Positions 25,763 through 35,105 of a stretch of DNA of 64,000 nucleotides are shown here, in pieces. The DNA lies in NCBI GenBank assembly GCA_030425295.1, contig JAUIAT010000008.1:1-64000 (forward strand), given 5' to 3'. The notes below the pieces were generated by a model that saw only the letters and a program-made list of their open reading frames with translations, searched no databases and was not told where the DNA came from. This DNA comes from Gammaproteobacteria bacterium. GTDB taxonomy: Bacteria; Pseudomonadota; Gammaproteobacteria; JAUIAT01. Position numbers and translations under genes: made by a program. Position 1 is the first letter of the stretch; each line of letters opens with the position of its first letter.

Positions 25763-26711
25763 GGTAATTAAGCATAAAGTTGGAAGTTTAGTAGTTGGTT
25801 TAGCGCTATCAGCCGGGGCTTTTGGTGGATCCGGCCCAGGCATTATCGGTGGAGGGCATAGTTCTGAATGGGGCCCTTACTTTTATTGGGACTTCGCGAA
25901 TAAAGCCTCTGCAAATACAGCAGTTAGTGTCGGCATGCGTTTTGGTAGTGATGTCTTTAATTTTGGTGGTAGCATAGCTTGGCGCTTTCAGCCTGAATAT
26001 GTCTATAAATTAACTCTGATGCATCTTGCGAATGATGTGAAATTTAATTTCTCTGATAGACCTACCAAGGAGTGGATAGGGCAAGAGATGGTATCAATGG
26101 CTCTTAAAGGTCCGGTGCATTGGCATAATTTTAACTGGGAAGCTAAAGGTTATATCGGTCGCGCTCGCGATGAAAATTATGGGTCGCAGCGTTTTGGCAG
26201 TGGCCGTTTATATCGTGAATCTACAGGTGCTTTACTTGCTGGTGGGCGCTTAAATTTATTTAGATCATTTGAAGAGTGGGGCGACGGTAGAATTGGTGTT
26301 TCTTATGATTCGGTCAGATATAATATGGAGAATGAAGCGCCTCGAAATGAGTACGGCCCAGGGTTTTTAATAGGTTATAAAAAGTCTTTTCGCGGAAAAT
26401 CCCATATTGGACTTAGTGCTGAATGGCGCGCACCATATGATCAATATACAGCTGAATTTTCCTATGAATTATTGCAAAAACCTGCCAGCCATCTTGATGT
26501 AACTCTTAAGGATTCCTATATTAAGGTTGAGCTGCCATATGACAATGATAATCAAATATCTGCACAGTTAAGTTATTACTGGGGCGCTAATACCAAAGAT
26601 AAGAATGGGGTATCTAAAAATCAAGAAGATTGGGATTTAACTAATTATGCAATTGAGCCGGCGGTGTTCATTCCTGAAGTATTTACATTACGTGATCAAG
26701 TGCAGAGGTAG
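25755..26711 (+). CDS. Probable outer-membrane or periplasmic beta-rich protein
   Basis: 318 residues starting at ATG 25755, inside the end of rdgB (8-nt overlap). The N-terminus reads as a signal peptide (VGSLVVGLALSAGAFG) followed by Gly-rich GSGPGIIGGGHSSEWG. The rest alternates aromatic and polar residues in beta-strand fashion (FGGSIAWRFQPEYVYKLTLM, ISAQLSYYWG), as in outer-membrane barrels. No family recognised. It is 6 bp upstream of prlC and is likely cotranscribed with rdgB, prlC and rpiA. Confidence 0.65.
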   Translation: MDRVIKHKVGSLVVGLALSAGAFGGSGPGIIGGGHSSEWGPYFYWDFANKASANTAVSVGMRFGSDVFNFGGSIAWRFQPEYVYKLTLMHLANDVKFNFSDRPTKEWIGQEMVSMALKGPVHWHNFNWEAKGYIGRARDENYGSQRFGSGRLYRESTGALLAGGRLNLFRSFEEWGDGRIGVSYDSVRYNMENEAPRNEYGPGFLIGYKKSFRGKSHIGLSAEWRAPYDQYTAEFSYELLQKPASHLDVTLKDSYIKVELPYDNDNQISAQLSYYWGANTKDKNGVSKNQEDWDLTNYAIEPAVFIPEVFTLRDQVQR

Positions 26712-26717
26712 GTAGCT

Positions 26718-28763
26718 ATGAATAAAGTATTACCAAATTTTTCGAATATCAATGTTGATTCAATAGATACGGATTTATCTTCTATTATTGATGATTCTAG
26801 AAAAAAAATTAATAGCTTGTTGAGTATTTCGGGGGCAAAAACTTGGCAAAATTTTATTATGCCAATGGAAGAGATTGATGATAAATTAGATCTGTTTTGG
26901 TCGCCAATTCGACATCTTCATTCTGTTAAAAATGAGTCTAAACTTCGCGATAAATATGAAAAGTCTCTGTCTCAATTGGTCGCGTATGGTACAGAAATGT
27001 CCCATAACAAAGCCTTGTACGAAGCTTATGTTGAGTTGAAAAATAGTGATGAGTTTGCATCATATGACAAGGGTCAGCAGCAGGTTATTAATCAGGCTTT
27101 GCGTGATTTTCACTTATCTGGAGTAGATTTGCCAGAAGATAAGAAAAAAGAGTTTGCCGCACTTTCTGAAAAATTGGCGAAGTTAAGCAATAAGTTTGAG
27201 CAAAACCTCTTGGATGCTACCGAAGGATGGACTTATCACGTTACTGATGAAAAAGATTTATCGGGTCTTCCTGATTATGCTATTCAAACGGCTCTTGATA
27301 CTGCCAAATCAAAAAGCCAGTCTGGTTGGTTATTTACTTTACATCAACCAAGTTATATCGCGGTTATGTTATTTGCCGACTCTCGTGAAATGCGTAAAGC
27401 GATGTATGAAGCTTATGTGACTCGGGCGTCTGATGCTGGCCCAAATGCTGATAAGTGGAGTAATTCCCATAAGATGGCACAAATCTTAAAGGCACGTGCA
27501 GATCTTGCTAGCTTGCTAAATTTTAAAGATTACGCTGAATATTCTCTAGCTACAAAAATGGCAAATCATGGTGAAGAAGTGGAGTCATTTTTGGTGGAGC
27601 TTGCAGGGCGTTGTAAAGAAAAAGGTTTGGCAGAGTGGGAAGACCTACAACAATATGCCAAAGAAAAAAATGGGCCTAATAACCTTGAGCCTTGGGATGT
27701 TGCTTATTTTAGTGAGAAATTAAAAGAAGAGAGATATCAATATTCTGAAGATGAGTTGCGTGAATATTTTCCTTTGGAGCAAGTTTTATCCGGCCTTTAT
27801 GATCTAGTTAGCAAGCTTTTTGGTATACAAGTCAGGCTACATGAAGAAGTTGATATCTGGCACCCAGATGTGCGTTTTTATGATGTATTTGCAGAAGACG
27901 GTAAGCTTAGAGGACAGTTCTACTTAGATTTATATGCGCGCGATAAAAAGCGTGGTGGGGCTTGGATGGATGATTGTCGTGGTCGTCGTCGTTTGCTGGA
28001 TGGTGGAGTGCAAACTCCAATTGCTTTCTTGACATGTAATTTCCAGCCACCGTCAGGCAATAAACCTCCGTTATTAAGCCATGATGAAGTTATTACCTTA
28101 TTCCATGAGTTTGGGCACACTTTACATCATTTATTGACGCAGATTGATCATTCTGCAGTTGCTGGAATTAATGGTGTGCCTTGGGATGCTGTTGAGTTTC
28201 CTAGCCAGTTTTTAGAGCATTGGGCTTGGCAAAAGCCGGTTGTTGATAAGTTAGCAAGACATTATAAAACGAATGAGCCTATACCAGATGAGCTATTTAA
28301 TAGGTTAGTAGCAAGCCGTAATTATCATGCGGCAATGCAAACTTTGCGTCAGATTGAATTTGCACTGTTTGATTGGCGTATTCATGAGCATGTTGATTCT
28401 GATCAATCAGAAGAAGAAATTATTAAATTTATCCAAGATGTAATTGATAATGTCCGTAACGAGGTGAGAGTAACTCCAGTTGCATCATTTGATCGTTTCC
28501 AACACGGGTTTGCTCATATCTTTTCAGGTGGTTACGCTGCAGGTTATTATAGTTATAAATGGGCTGAAGTTTTAGCAAGTGATGGCTTTGCTAAGTTTGA
28601 GGAAAATGGATTAGTTGACGCTAAAGTTGGTCGTGAATTTTTAAATTGTATTTTAGAGCGTGGTGGTAGCGAAGATCCTGAGGATTTGTTTATTGAGTTT
28701 CGCGGCCGCAAACCAACAATGGAGGCTTTGTTGAGGCATTATGGGATTTCAGACAGTGAGTAG
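26718..28763 (+). CDS. prlC: Oligopeptidase A (M3 metallopeptidase)
   Basis: 681 residues. The zinc site HEFGHTLHH (about residues 464-472) with the downstream glutamate in [10 protein letters not shown] defines the M3 family; [23 protein letters not shown] and [20 protein letters not shown] are also diagnostic of PrlC. It degrades short cytosolic peptides and cleaved signal peptides. Starts ATG 26718 after a GAGG site and overlaps rpiA by 23 nt. Confidence 0.96.
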   Translation: MNKVLPNFSNINVDSIDTDLSSIIDDSRKKINSLLSISGAKTWQNFIMPMEEIDDKLDLFWSPIRHLHSVKNESKLRDKYEKSLSQLVAYGTEMSHNKALYEAYVELKNSDEFASYDKGQQQVINQALRDFHLSGVDLPEDKKKEFAALSEKLAKLSNKFEQNLLDATEGWTYHVTDEKDLSGLPDYAIQTALDTAKSKSQSGWLFTLHQPSYIAVMLFADSREMRKAMYEAYVTRASDAGPNADKWSNSHKMAQILKARADLASLLNFKDYAEYSLATKMANHGEEVESFLVELAGRCKEKGLAEWEDLQQYAKEKNGPNNLEPWDVAYFSEKLKEERYQYSEDELREYFPLEQVLSGLYDLVSKLFGIQVRLHEEVDIWHPDVRFYDVFAEDGKLRGQFYLDLYARDKKRGGAWMDDCRGRRRLLDGGVQTPIAFLTCNFQPPSGNKPPLLSHDEVITLFHEFGHTLHHLLTQIDHSAVAGINGVPWDAVEFPSQFLEHWAWQKPVVDKLARHYKTNEPIPDELFNRLVASRNYHAAMQTLRQIEFALFDWRIHEHVDSDQSEEEIIKFIQDVIDNVRNEVRVTPVASFDRFQHGFAHIFSGGYAAGYYSYKWAEVLASDGFAKFEENGLVDAKVGREFLNCILERGGSEDPEDLFIEFRGRKPTMEALLRHYGISDSE

Positions 28764-29412
28764 TGAGAAAAAAAGAGCGGCAGAATATGCTTTAGAATAT
28801 GTTAAGCCTGATATGATTGTCGGTGTTGGTACCGGTTCAACGGTTGATTATTTTATAGATGCCTTAGCGAGTGTTAAAGGTAAAATAAAGGCCGCTGTGC
28901 CAACTTCTGAGAGAACTGCTATTAGGTTGAAAGAAGCTGGGATTCCGTTAGAAGACTTAAATGCAGTTGGCAACTTGTCTCTTTATGTGGATGGCGCAGA
29001 TGAGGCGAATCATCACCTACAGTTAATTAAAGGTGGCGGTGGAGCTCACACTCGTGAAAAGATTGTTGCAAATGCGAGTAGTCAATTTGTATGTATCGTA
29101 GATGAAACTAAAATAGTTGGTGTCCTGGGTGAGACCCGCGCAGTGCCGGTAGAGGTTCTCCCTATGGCCAGAAGTTTTGTAGCGCGTGAAATCGTAAAGC
29201 TCGGAGGAGATCCAGTTTATCGTGAAGGATTCGTAACTGATAATAGCAATATTGTCTTGGATGTTTATAATTTGCAGCTAATAAATCCTTTAGAAACAGA
29301 AAGAGCGCTAAACTGTATTCCTGGAGTGGTTGAAAATGGTATTTTTGCTAAGCGACCAGCTGATATTCTAGTTATAGGAAAGTCCGGAACTGTAGAAGTT
29401 CAGAGGGGTTAG
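28741..29412 (+). CDS. rpiA: Ribose-5-phosphate isomerase A
   Basis: 223 residues. Motifs [34 protein letters not shown] and [14 protein letters not shown] are those of RpiA, which interconverts ribose 5-phosphate and ribulose 5-phosphate in the pentose phosphate pathway; the Asp pair in DGADE and Glu in TREK are the catalytic region. The ATG lies within the prlC end, pointing to coupling. An R1 hairpin followed by eight T residues lies 45 bp downstream. Confidence 0.96.
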   Translation: MGFQTVSSEKKRAAEYALEYVKPDMIVGVGTGSTVDYFIDALASVKGKIKAAVPTSERTAIRLKEAGIPLEDLNAVGNLSLYVDGADEANHHLQLIKGGGGAHTREKIVANASSQFVCIVDETKIVGVLGETRAVPVEVLPMARSFVAREIVKLGGDPVYREGFVTDNSNIVLDVYNLQLINPLETERALNCIPGVVENGIFAKRPADILVIGKSGTVEVQRG

Positions 29413-29456
29413 TACTAATGGGGTCATGGGGAGAAATGACTCCATGCTTAAGAGAT

Positions 29457-29495
29457 GTCATCCCACGGCTTGACCGCGGGATCTAGCTTTTTTTT
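29457..29495 (+). terminator. R1 palindrome acting as an intrinsic-type terminator after rpiA
   Basis: GTCATCCCACGGCTTGACCGCGGGAT forms a stem CCCACGG/CCGCGGG (one mismatch) and is followed by CTAGC and eight T (29488-29495). It has the layout of a rho-independent terminator at the end of the rdgB-prlC-rpiA group. Confidence 0.55.
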
Positions 29496-29586
29496 GAAAT
29501 CGAAAATCCTTGAAATACAAGGCGTTTTGTTGAGATTTTTGTCGTAATTTGATAGATTAGTTCTTTGTGAAAGATTGGATGGCTTA

Positions 29587-30603
29587 ATGAAGAACCCTAC
29601 AATAAATATCTGTGATGCAACTATTCACCCAGGTGAAGTTGCTAATCTTGCAATGCCCCTACCTGAGCAATATACATGTTCTCCAATGTATATGCCTATT
29701 AAAGTTATACATGGTAAAGAGAAGGGGCCATGTCTTGTAGTTTTTTCTACAATCAATGGTAATGAGCTAAATGGTCTGGAAATTGCTAATCGTCTTGTAG
29801 ATGTAACAGATTCATCTGTTATAAAAGGCACTGTGATTGCCATTCCTGTTCTAAATGTTTACGGGTTAACTCACTATCCGCGATCTTTGCCCTCTAATCA
29901 TTCTTTAGCAGAGTGCTTTCCCGGGTCTGAAGATGGTAATTTCGGTGAAAGGCTAGCTCACTTATTTACACAAGAGATACTAAAAAAAGCAGATTATTGT
30001 ATTGAATTACAAACTGGTTCACTTAATCACAATATATTGCCTCAAGTTTATTGTAATTTTGAAAATATTAAGGCTAAACAGTTGGCAAAAGCTTTTCAGG
30101 CGCCAGTTATTACAAATGTTACTCTAACGGGTAATCATTTAAGGCAGACCACCGAGGATTTGCAGATACCGTTTTTAGTCTATAAGGCTGGTGAGGCAAT
30201 GCGTTTTGATGAAAATGCTATTCAGCTTGGTGTTAGTGGTGTGCAGAATGTAATGCGAGCTATTGATATGCTTCCCAAGGCTCCAGATACTGATATTAAC
30301 CCTATTTTTTCACAAGATGAGGATTGGATAGTTGCTCATAAGGGTGGAGTTTTTCACACTGATGTAACTTTAGGCCAAATGATTAAAGAAGGTGAAAAAA
30401 TAGGAAAAATTACTGACCCCTTTAGCTCTGACGTGACGGAGTACCTTAGATCAACTCAGGATGGAATTGTTGTTGGTATAAATACAACCCCACTTATTCA
30501 TGAGGGTCTCTCTATCTTTAAAGTTGCTTCGTTTATTGATTATGAAAGAGCTGGAAGTGTTATTGAAGGCTGGGGGGATATGCAACCGGATAACCAAAAT
30601 TAA
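29587..30603 (+). CDS. Succinylglutamate desuccinylase/aspartoacylase-family protein with altered zinc site
   Basis: 338 residues from ATG at 29587 (the frame also opens at a TTG at 29575). The fold is that of AstE/AspA-type M14 deacylases: VVFSTINGNELNGLEIANRL, VLNVYGLTHYPRSLP, CIELQTGSLNHNILPQV. Canonical members have HG(N/D)E and (D/E)LHTG, where the two histidines bind zinc. Here they are Asn57 and Gln142, while Glu60 is kept. So the usual zinc centre is missing two ligands, and activity may be lost or changed. The C-terminal beta domain (HKGGVFHTDVTLGQMIKEGE) is intact. It lies 6 bp upstream of an MFS gene. Confidence 0.8.
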   Translation: MKNPTINICDATIHPGEVANLAMPLPEQYTCSPMYMPIKVIHGKEKGPCLVVFSTINGNELNGLEIANRLVDVTDSSVIKGTVIAIPVLNVYGLTHYPRSLPSNHSLAECFPGSEDGNFGERLAHLFTQEILKKADYCIELQTGSLNHNILPQVYCNFENIKAKQLAKAFQAPVITNVTLTGNHLRQTTEDLQIPFLVYKAGEAMRFDENAIQLGVSGVQNVMRAIDMLPKAPDTDINPIFSQDEDWIVAHKGGVFHTDVTLGQMIKEGEKIGKITDPFSSDVTEYLRSTQDGIVVGINTTPLIHEGLSIFKVASFIDYERAGSVIEGWGDMQPDNQN

Positions 30604-30609
30604 TTTTTT

Positions 30610-31887
30610 ATGCTGCAAGATAGACCCTTTACTTTAATTGGAACCCTTGTTTGGATAATTTGTGCATTATTTTTTATGTATGAATTTTTACTCCGAACAA
30701 TCATTGGTACTTTTCAGCATCCAATAATGTATGACCTGCATATAACTCGTTTTGAATTTGCTGTTCTAAGTACCACTGCTTACATGCTGGTATATGGTTT
30801 TATGCAAGTGCCTGTAGGGATCATAGCAGATCGTTTGGGTTTGAAAAAGACCGTACTTTTTGGTGTCAGCGTTTGCCTAATATCTTGTATAGGTTTTGCC
30901 TTTACGCATTACTTTTATATGGCTATAGGTTTTAGGTTGTTAATGGGGTTTGGTTCTTCTTTTGGGTTCATTTGCTTGTTAGTTGCCGTTTATGATTGGA
31001 TGCCAAATAGATATAGTGCACTATTTATTGGGTTATCCCAATTTATTGGTACCATGGGCCCAATGTTGGCTGCTGGTCCCGTAAATAGTTTGGCATCTGG
31101 TGAGTCGCCTATTAGTTGGCATGCTGTGTTTATTTCGCTTGGTGTATTTGGCATTTTTCTTTCTTTATTAATTATTTTCTTTGTTAAAAGCAATCAAGAT
31201 AAGGCTGGTAAGTTTATTATTTTGAGAAAACCTGGTCCAATATCACAAGATTTGAAGCGTATATTTTCAAACTCTCAAGTTTGGATTATTGCTATATATT
31301 CATCTTGTATTTATTTTGCTATTGAGTATCTGTCAGAAAATGAGGGCAAGACTTTTATCATGATGAATGGTTATTCATCTAACTTTGCCTCATTTATGAT
31401 TACTATTTCATGGCTGGGTTATGCTATAGGTTGCCCTTTGCTGGGATTTTTATCTGATTTTTATGTCCGTCGAAAAGGGGTGATGGTTGGCGCTGCTATC
31501 TGCGGGTTGTTATCTGTGGTCACCATATTTTATTTTCCTTTTAGTAGGCTAATATTGTTTTCTGCTTTTTTTCTTTTGGGTATAGGTGCTAGTGGCCAGA
31601 GTGTTGGTTTCGCTATTATGAGGGAGCAATGTAAGAGGGGGTATCTAGCTGCAGGGTTAGGGTTTAATAATGCAGCAATTGCTTTTTTAGCTTCTTTAAA
31701 TGCGCCGTTGTTAGGTTTGTTGTTAGCCCACTTTTCACAAGGAGAACCTATCTCTTTATCCGATTATCATTGGGCCTTTTCTTTGATTGTTTTGTTGGTT
31801 TTGTGTTCAAGTGTTCTAGCAATTTTCTTTATAAAAGAAACATTTTGTAAGTCTGTGGGTGAGCCAACTTTACTTTCTAGAAATTGA
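30610..31887 (+). CDS. MFS transporter
   Basis: 425 residues, about 12 spans, with the loop motif GIIADRLGLKKTV after span 2 and a matching GFLSDFYVRRKGVM in the second half. The style (YDWMPNRYSALFIGLSQFIG) is like MFS proteins common in Legionella and Coxiella relatives, some of which import amino acids or nucleosides; the substrate is not readable here. Six base pairs after the desuccinylase-like gene, so probably one operon. ATG 30610 has no clear ribosome site, which suggests coupling. Confidence 0.88.
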   Translation: MLQDRPFTLIGTLVWIICALFFMYEFLLRTIIGTFQHPIMYDLHITRFEFAVLSTTAYMLVYGFMQVPVGIIADRLGLKKTVLFGVSVCLISCIGFAFTHYFYMAIGFRLLMGFGSSFGFICLLVAVYDWMPNRYSALFIGLSQFIGTMGPMLAAGPVNSLASGESPISWHAVFISLGVFGIFLSLLIIFFVKSNQDKAGKFIILRKPGPISQDLKRIFSNSQVWIIAIYSSCIYFAIEYLSENEGKTFIMMNGYSSNFASFMITISWLGYAIGCPLLGFLSDFYVRRKGVMVGAAICGLLSVVTIFYFPFSRLILFSAFFLLGIGASGQSVGFAIMREQCKRGYLAAGLGFNNAAIAFLASLNAPLLGLLLAHFSQGEPISLSDYHWAFSLIVLLVLCSSVLAIFFIKETFCKSVGEPTLLSRN

Positions 31888-31952
31888 CGCCAAGTAGATA
31901 AGTGCATAAATTTAATGTAAAATCGGCCTGAAAATCCATTTGAGGTATGAAA

Positions 31953-32999
31953 ATGAAGCAAAATGATATCTTACATGAGCTATTTATGGAGCAGGCAGTT
32001 GAGGCTGGATTCGGTAAATTTCATTTAAAAATTGACCCTGAAACTCAGTTATTTGCAATTATTGCGATGCATAGCACTAAGCTTGGGCCTGCCCTTGGGG
32101 GTTGTCGTTTTATTCAATATGACTCAATTGCACATGCTTTCCGTGATGCTATGCGCCTTGCTCAAGGTATGAGTTATAAGTCTGCACTTGCCAACCTACC
32201 CATTGGTGGCGGTAAATGCGTGATCATCGAACCTAAGGGTGAGTACGATCGAGAAGCTTTATTTGCCTCTTACGCTAAGTTTGTTGACGAATTAGGCGGA
32301 AATTATATTACTGCAGTTGATGCAGGAACTCAGCTTAATGATATGGATATAGTCAATAAATATACTGACTATGTTACTTGTACTCACGCTCAAGGTGATG
32401 CGTCTCCTTCAACTGCTTGGGGCGTTATGCGTGGTATTGAAGCAAGTCTTCAGGCTAAATATGGTTCCGGTGATTTATCTGGTAAGCATATTGCTATTCA
32501 AGGTGTTGGTAAAGTCGGTTTTGGTCTAGCAAATCTACTTTCTGCTCGTGGTGCTAAATTAACCGTTGCTGATCCTAATGAAAGGTCAGCAAATATTTTG
32601 GCTGAAAGCGTTGGTGCAAAAGTCGTTGGTTTAAATGAAATTGTTTCTGTCAAGTGTGACGTGTTCTCTCCATGTGCGCTTGGGGCTATAATAAATTCTG
32701 AAACTATTAATAAAATTCAAGCACCTATAATTGCTGGAGCTGCTAATAATATTTTTTCAACTCCAGAAATTGGTGAAGAAATTTATGAAAAGGGCATTCT
32801 TTGCGCTCCTGATTATGTTGTGAATGCCGGTGGTTTGATATATGCTGCAATGTACTATTTAGGTTCTTCTCACGATGAGATTCGTGCCAAAGTAGATGAA
32901 ATTTATAATACTTTAACGCAAGTGTTTGAGCGCTCAGCAAAAGAGAAGGTCGCTCCTGAAAAAATTGCTAATGAAATTGCAAAAGAGCGAATTGGTTGA
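31953..32999 (+). CDS. ldh: Leucine dehydrogenase (Glu/Leu/Phe/Val dehydrogenase family)
   Basis: 348 residues. I use ATG 31953, with GAGG 7 nt upstream; ATG at 31947 is too close to it. Substrate-site blocks are LGPALGGCRF, YKSALANLPIGGGKCVI (catalytic Lys in GGGK) and the NAD domain IAIQGVGKVGFGLANLL. VVNAGGLIYAAMYYLG is typical of leucine dehydrogenases. It deaminates branched-chain amino acids to keto acids with NAD. The length fits the octameric Leu/Phe/Val group and not GDH. Single gene upstream of hpf. Confidence 0.92.
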   Translation: MKQNDILHELFMEQAVEAGFGKFHLKIDPETQLFAIIAMHSTKLGPALGGCRFIQYDSIAHAFRDAMRLAQGMSYKSALANLPIGGGKCVIIEPKGEYDREALFASYAKFVDELGGNYITAVDAGTQLNDMDIVNKYTDYVTCTHAQGDASPSTAWGVMRGIEASLQAKYGSGDLSGKHIAIQGVGKVGFGLANLLSARGAKLTVADPNERSANILAESVGAKVVGLNEIVSVKCDVFSPCALGAIINSETINKIQAPIIAGAANNIFSTPEIGEEIYEKGILCAPDYVVNAGGLIYAAMYYLGSSHDEIRAKVDEIYNTLTQVFERSAKEKVAPEKIANEIAKERIG

Positions 33000-33071
33000 G
33001 GCGCTTTTGTTAATCTAGGGCTATAATATAGTTGTAGAGAACTAAAAACACCAAGAGAAAAGAGGTCTGAT

Positions 33072-33410
33072 ATGAAGCCAAGAATTACCTTTCGTGATAT
33101 TCCTCAATCCGATGCTGTAGAAAACCGCATTACTGAATATACTAAAAAGCTAGAGCGCTTTAATGGCATGATCGAAGATTTTCATGTTGTTGTTGAGAAA
33201 CCAAAGAAAGACCAAAATCAAGGAAATCTCTACAAGGTTAAAATGGAAATTCAAGTTCCTACTCGCACATTGGTCGTTGATCATGATCAAAACGAAGATG
33301 TTTATGCTGCGGTACGTGATGCATTCTTTAAAGCTAAGCGTCAGTTAAACGATTATTCTGAGATTACTCGTGGTGATGTAAAGCATCATAGTCGCGAAGA
33401 AGAAATCTAG
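33072..33410 (+). CDS. hpf: Short ribosome hibernation-promoting factor
   Basis: 112 residues from ATG 33072 after GAGG. It has the HPF/RaiA beta-alpha fold: VENRITEYTKKLERFNGMIEDFHVVVEKP and EDVYAAVRDAFFKAKRQLNDY. The short form lacks the C-terminal dimerisation domain of long HPF. It binds the 30S decoding region in stationary phase. No rpoN or PTS gene is next to it, unlike in enterobacteria. Confidence 0.93.
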   Translation: MKPRITFRDIPQSDAVENRITEYTKKLERFNGMIEDFHVVVEKPKKDQNQGNLYKVKMEIQVPTRTLVVDHDQNEDVYAAVRDAFFKAKRQLNDYSEITRGDVKHHSREEEI

Positions 33411-33539
33411 TATTTATAAGCTCTACTTATTATGCAAAGAGATGTTTGCCCAAGGCGTAAGGCTTTTGGGCAAGTGTCTCTGTAACCAATAAAGCAACTA
33501 ATCCCACTGCTACAATCAGTTTTGTAAAAGTTTTCCTGT

Positions 33540-34886
33540 TTACAAACGTCTTAAATTATCACTAACTTTGCGAGCTCTTTTCCTCTTTTTATTGTATCGT
33601 GTGCTTTCTTCTAGAGGAGGTGCTTCAGTAGGTTTTGAGTTTTTCTTGTTTGCACTGAATGTTAGATTATTATTTGATATTTTTGTTGGAGGTTCTAGCT
33701 GTTTGGAGTCTTCGCTCTGATGCTTTGGGGTTGGATTAGCTTTTAGTAAAGGTAAGCGATTCAATAGCATTTCTGCGGTTTCAAACTGTTGGTTTTTTAC
33801 TGCAATATTATAACATTTTTTCATTATCTTGCTTGTATGTTCATCTATCTCTCGCCTTTTTAAGAACAAATTTATTGCTTCATTGCAGCTTTCAGAAACC
33901 GCATGCTCTATTGCAGATATGTATTTTCTAAAGATGGCAGGATGGTTAATTGCATGCTCTTTAAAAGGATCGGCGCCCTTTGTAAGCAATTTTTCAAGTA
34001 TTGGCATAGGATATTTGTATTTCATCATGGTTAAATATAACGGAGATAAGCCAAGTGTGTTAGGCTCGTTAACTATGTTTTCATTTGCCGAATCAATTAA
34101 GGAATTGATTATTTTTGTCTGTTTGGTCGAGATGGCCATTGTTAATGGAGAGTTGAATCCGTGAATAAAATTCTGATTTGCCTTGTGGTCTAATAAGAGT
34201 TCTACTATATCTGACCATCCTTTAGTTACAGCGTGAAATAAAACAGGGCGGTTATTGTGTTTTATTCTGTGATTTGGATTCGCTCCATATTTTAAAAGAA
34301 CCTCGGTATCGAAATATTCATGATTTAGTACAGAGATTTCCATTAAATAGTTTAAGAATATTTCTAATTTGGAGGGGGGTGACTCAGCTAGAAATTCTAT
34401 AAGACTGTGGTCGCCATCGTTGTTAAATAGTCCAACTTCATAAATTTTAAATATAGATTGAATGGTTGAAAATGCGGTGGTTGTATTCTTGATTATATAT
34501 TCTGAGTCTATTATTAATTTTATATCGCTAAGAAAATATTTTTTAATATCAAATTTGTTTAAATTTTTAAGTTTTGTTTCTACGAATTTGAGCTCTTTTT
34601 TTAATCTTTTATTTCTTATAAAGATAAAATCTTTTTCGGCAACTTCGTTATTTTTCTTTTTATTTGAGCTTTGTGGGTAAGACTGGGTGAATTTTAGTAA
34701 GGAATTTATACTCAATAGGGGTCTGCTGTCCTTTGGAAGTATTTTTATTATCTCTATACTTTTTTCGCCATTAATTAAATCAGAGAAAATGAGGTGTATG
34801 AATTGTGGTGATAAATATTTATAGATAGGGCGCAGGGCGATGGTTAGCTTTTTGTTTAGTTCTGCTATTTGCTTTGTATTTAGCAT
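33540..34886 (-). CDS. Ankyrin-repeat protein
   Basis: 448 residues. Roughly residues 195-330 hold about four ankyrin units (YGANPNHRIKHNNRPVLFHA, WSDIVELLLDHKANQNF, GLSPLYLTMMKYKYPMPILE, LLTKGADPF). The first 190 residues are helical with no recognised domain, and the last 60 are basic and disordered (RYNKKRKRARKVSDNLRRL), which could be a nuclear-localisation-like tail. No signal peptide. Ankyrin proteins of this kind are frequent secreted effectors in intracellular bacteria; that role is inference. Confidence 0.85.
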   Translation of the reverse strand: MLNTKQIAELNKKLTIALRPIYKYLSPQFIHLIFSDLINGEKSIEIIKILPKDSRPLLSINSLLKFTQSYPQSSNKKKNNEVAEKDFIFIRNKRLKKELKFVETKLKNLNKFDIKKYFLSDIKLIIDSEYIIKNTTTAFSTIQSIFKIYEVGLFNNDGDHSLIEFLAESPPSKLEIFLNYLMEISVLNHEYFDTEVLLKYGANPNHRIKHNNRPVLFHAVTKGWSDIVELLLDHKANQNFIHGFNSPLTMAISTKQTKIINSLIDSANENIVNEPNTLGLSPLYLTMMKYKYPMPILEKLLTKGADPFKEHAINHPAIFRKYISAIEHAVSESCNEAINLFLKRREIDEHTSKIMKKCYNIAVKNQQFETAEMLLNRLPLLKANPTPKHQSEDSKQLEPPTKISNNNLTFSANKKNSKPTEAPPLEESTRYNKKRKRARKVSDNLRRL

Positions 34887-35009
34887 TTAATTTGTATCCA
34901 ATTTATGTGGCTATTCGAGGGTTAAGATATCTCGACAATTAGTGTTCAAAATATGGTCGCATAATAACGTTAAAAACATAAAAGAGCAAATTTTTATCGA
35001 TATGGCATA

Positions 35010-35037
35010 GAGGCTGTTGGCAATTGCTATCAGCACC
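35010..35037. repeat. R3 repeat, diverged
   Basis: GAGGCTGTTGGCAATTGCTA then TCAGCACC, flanked by TA at 35008-35009 and 35038-35039. It differs from the 30-bp consensus at the right part and is 2 bp shorter. It lies upstream of the kinase gene. Confidence 0.6.
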
Positions 35038-35105
35038 TAAGGTTTTTTTAAGCTTAATTCCTTATAATGCGCCATAAGTTATAAAATTATAGGTGAAATA
35101 AATTT

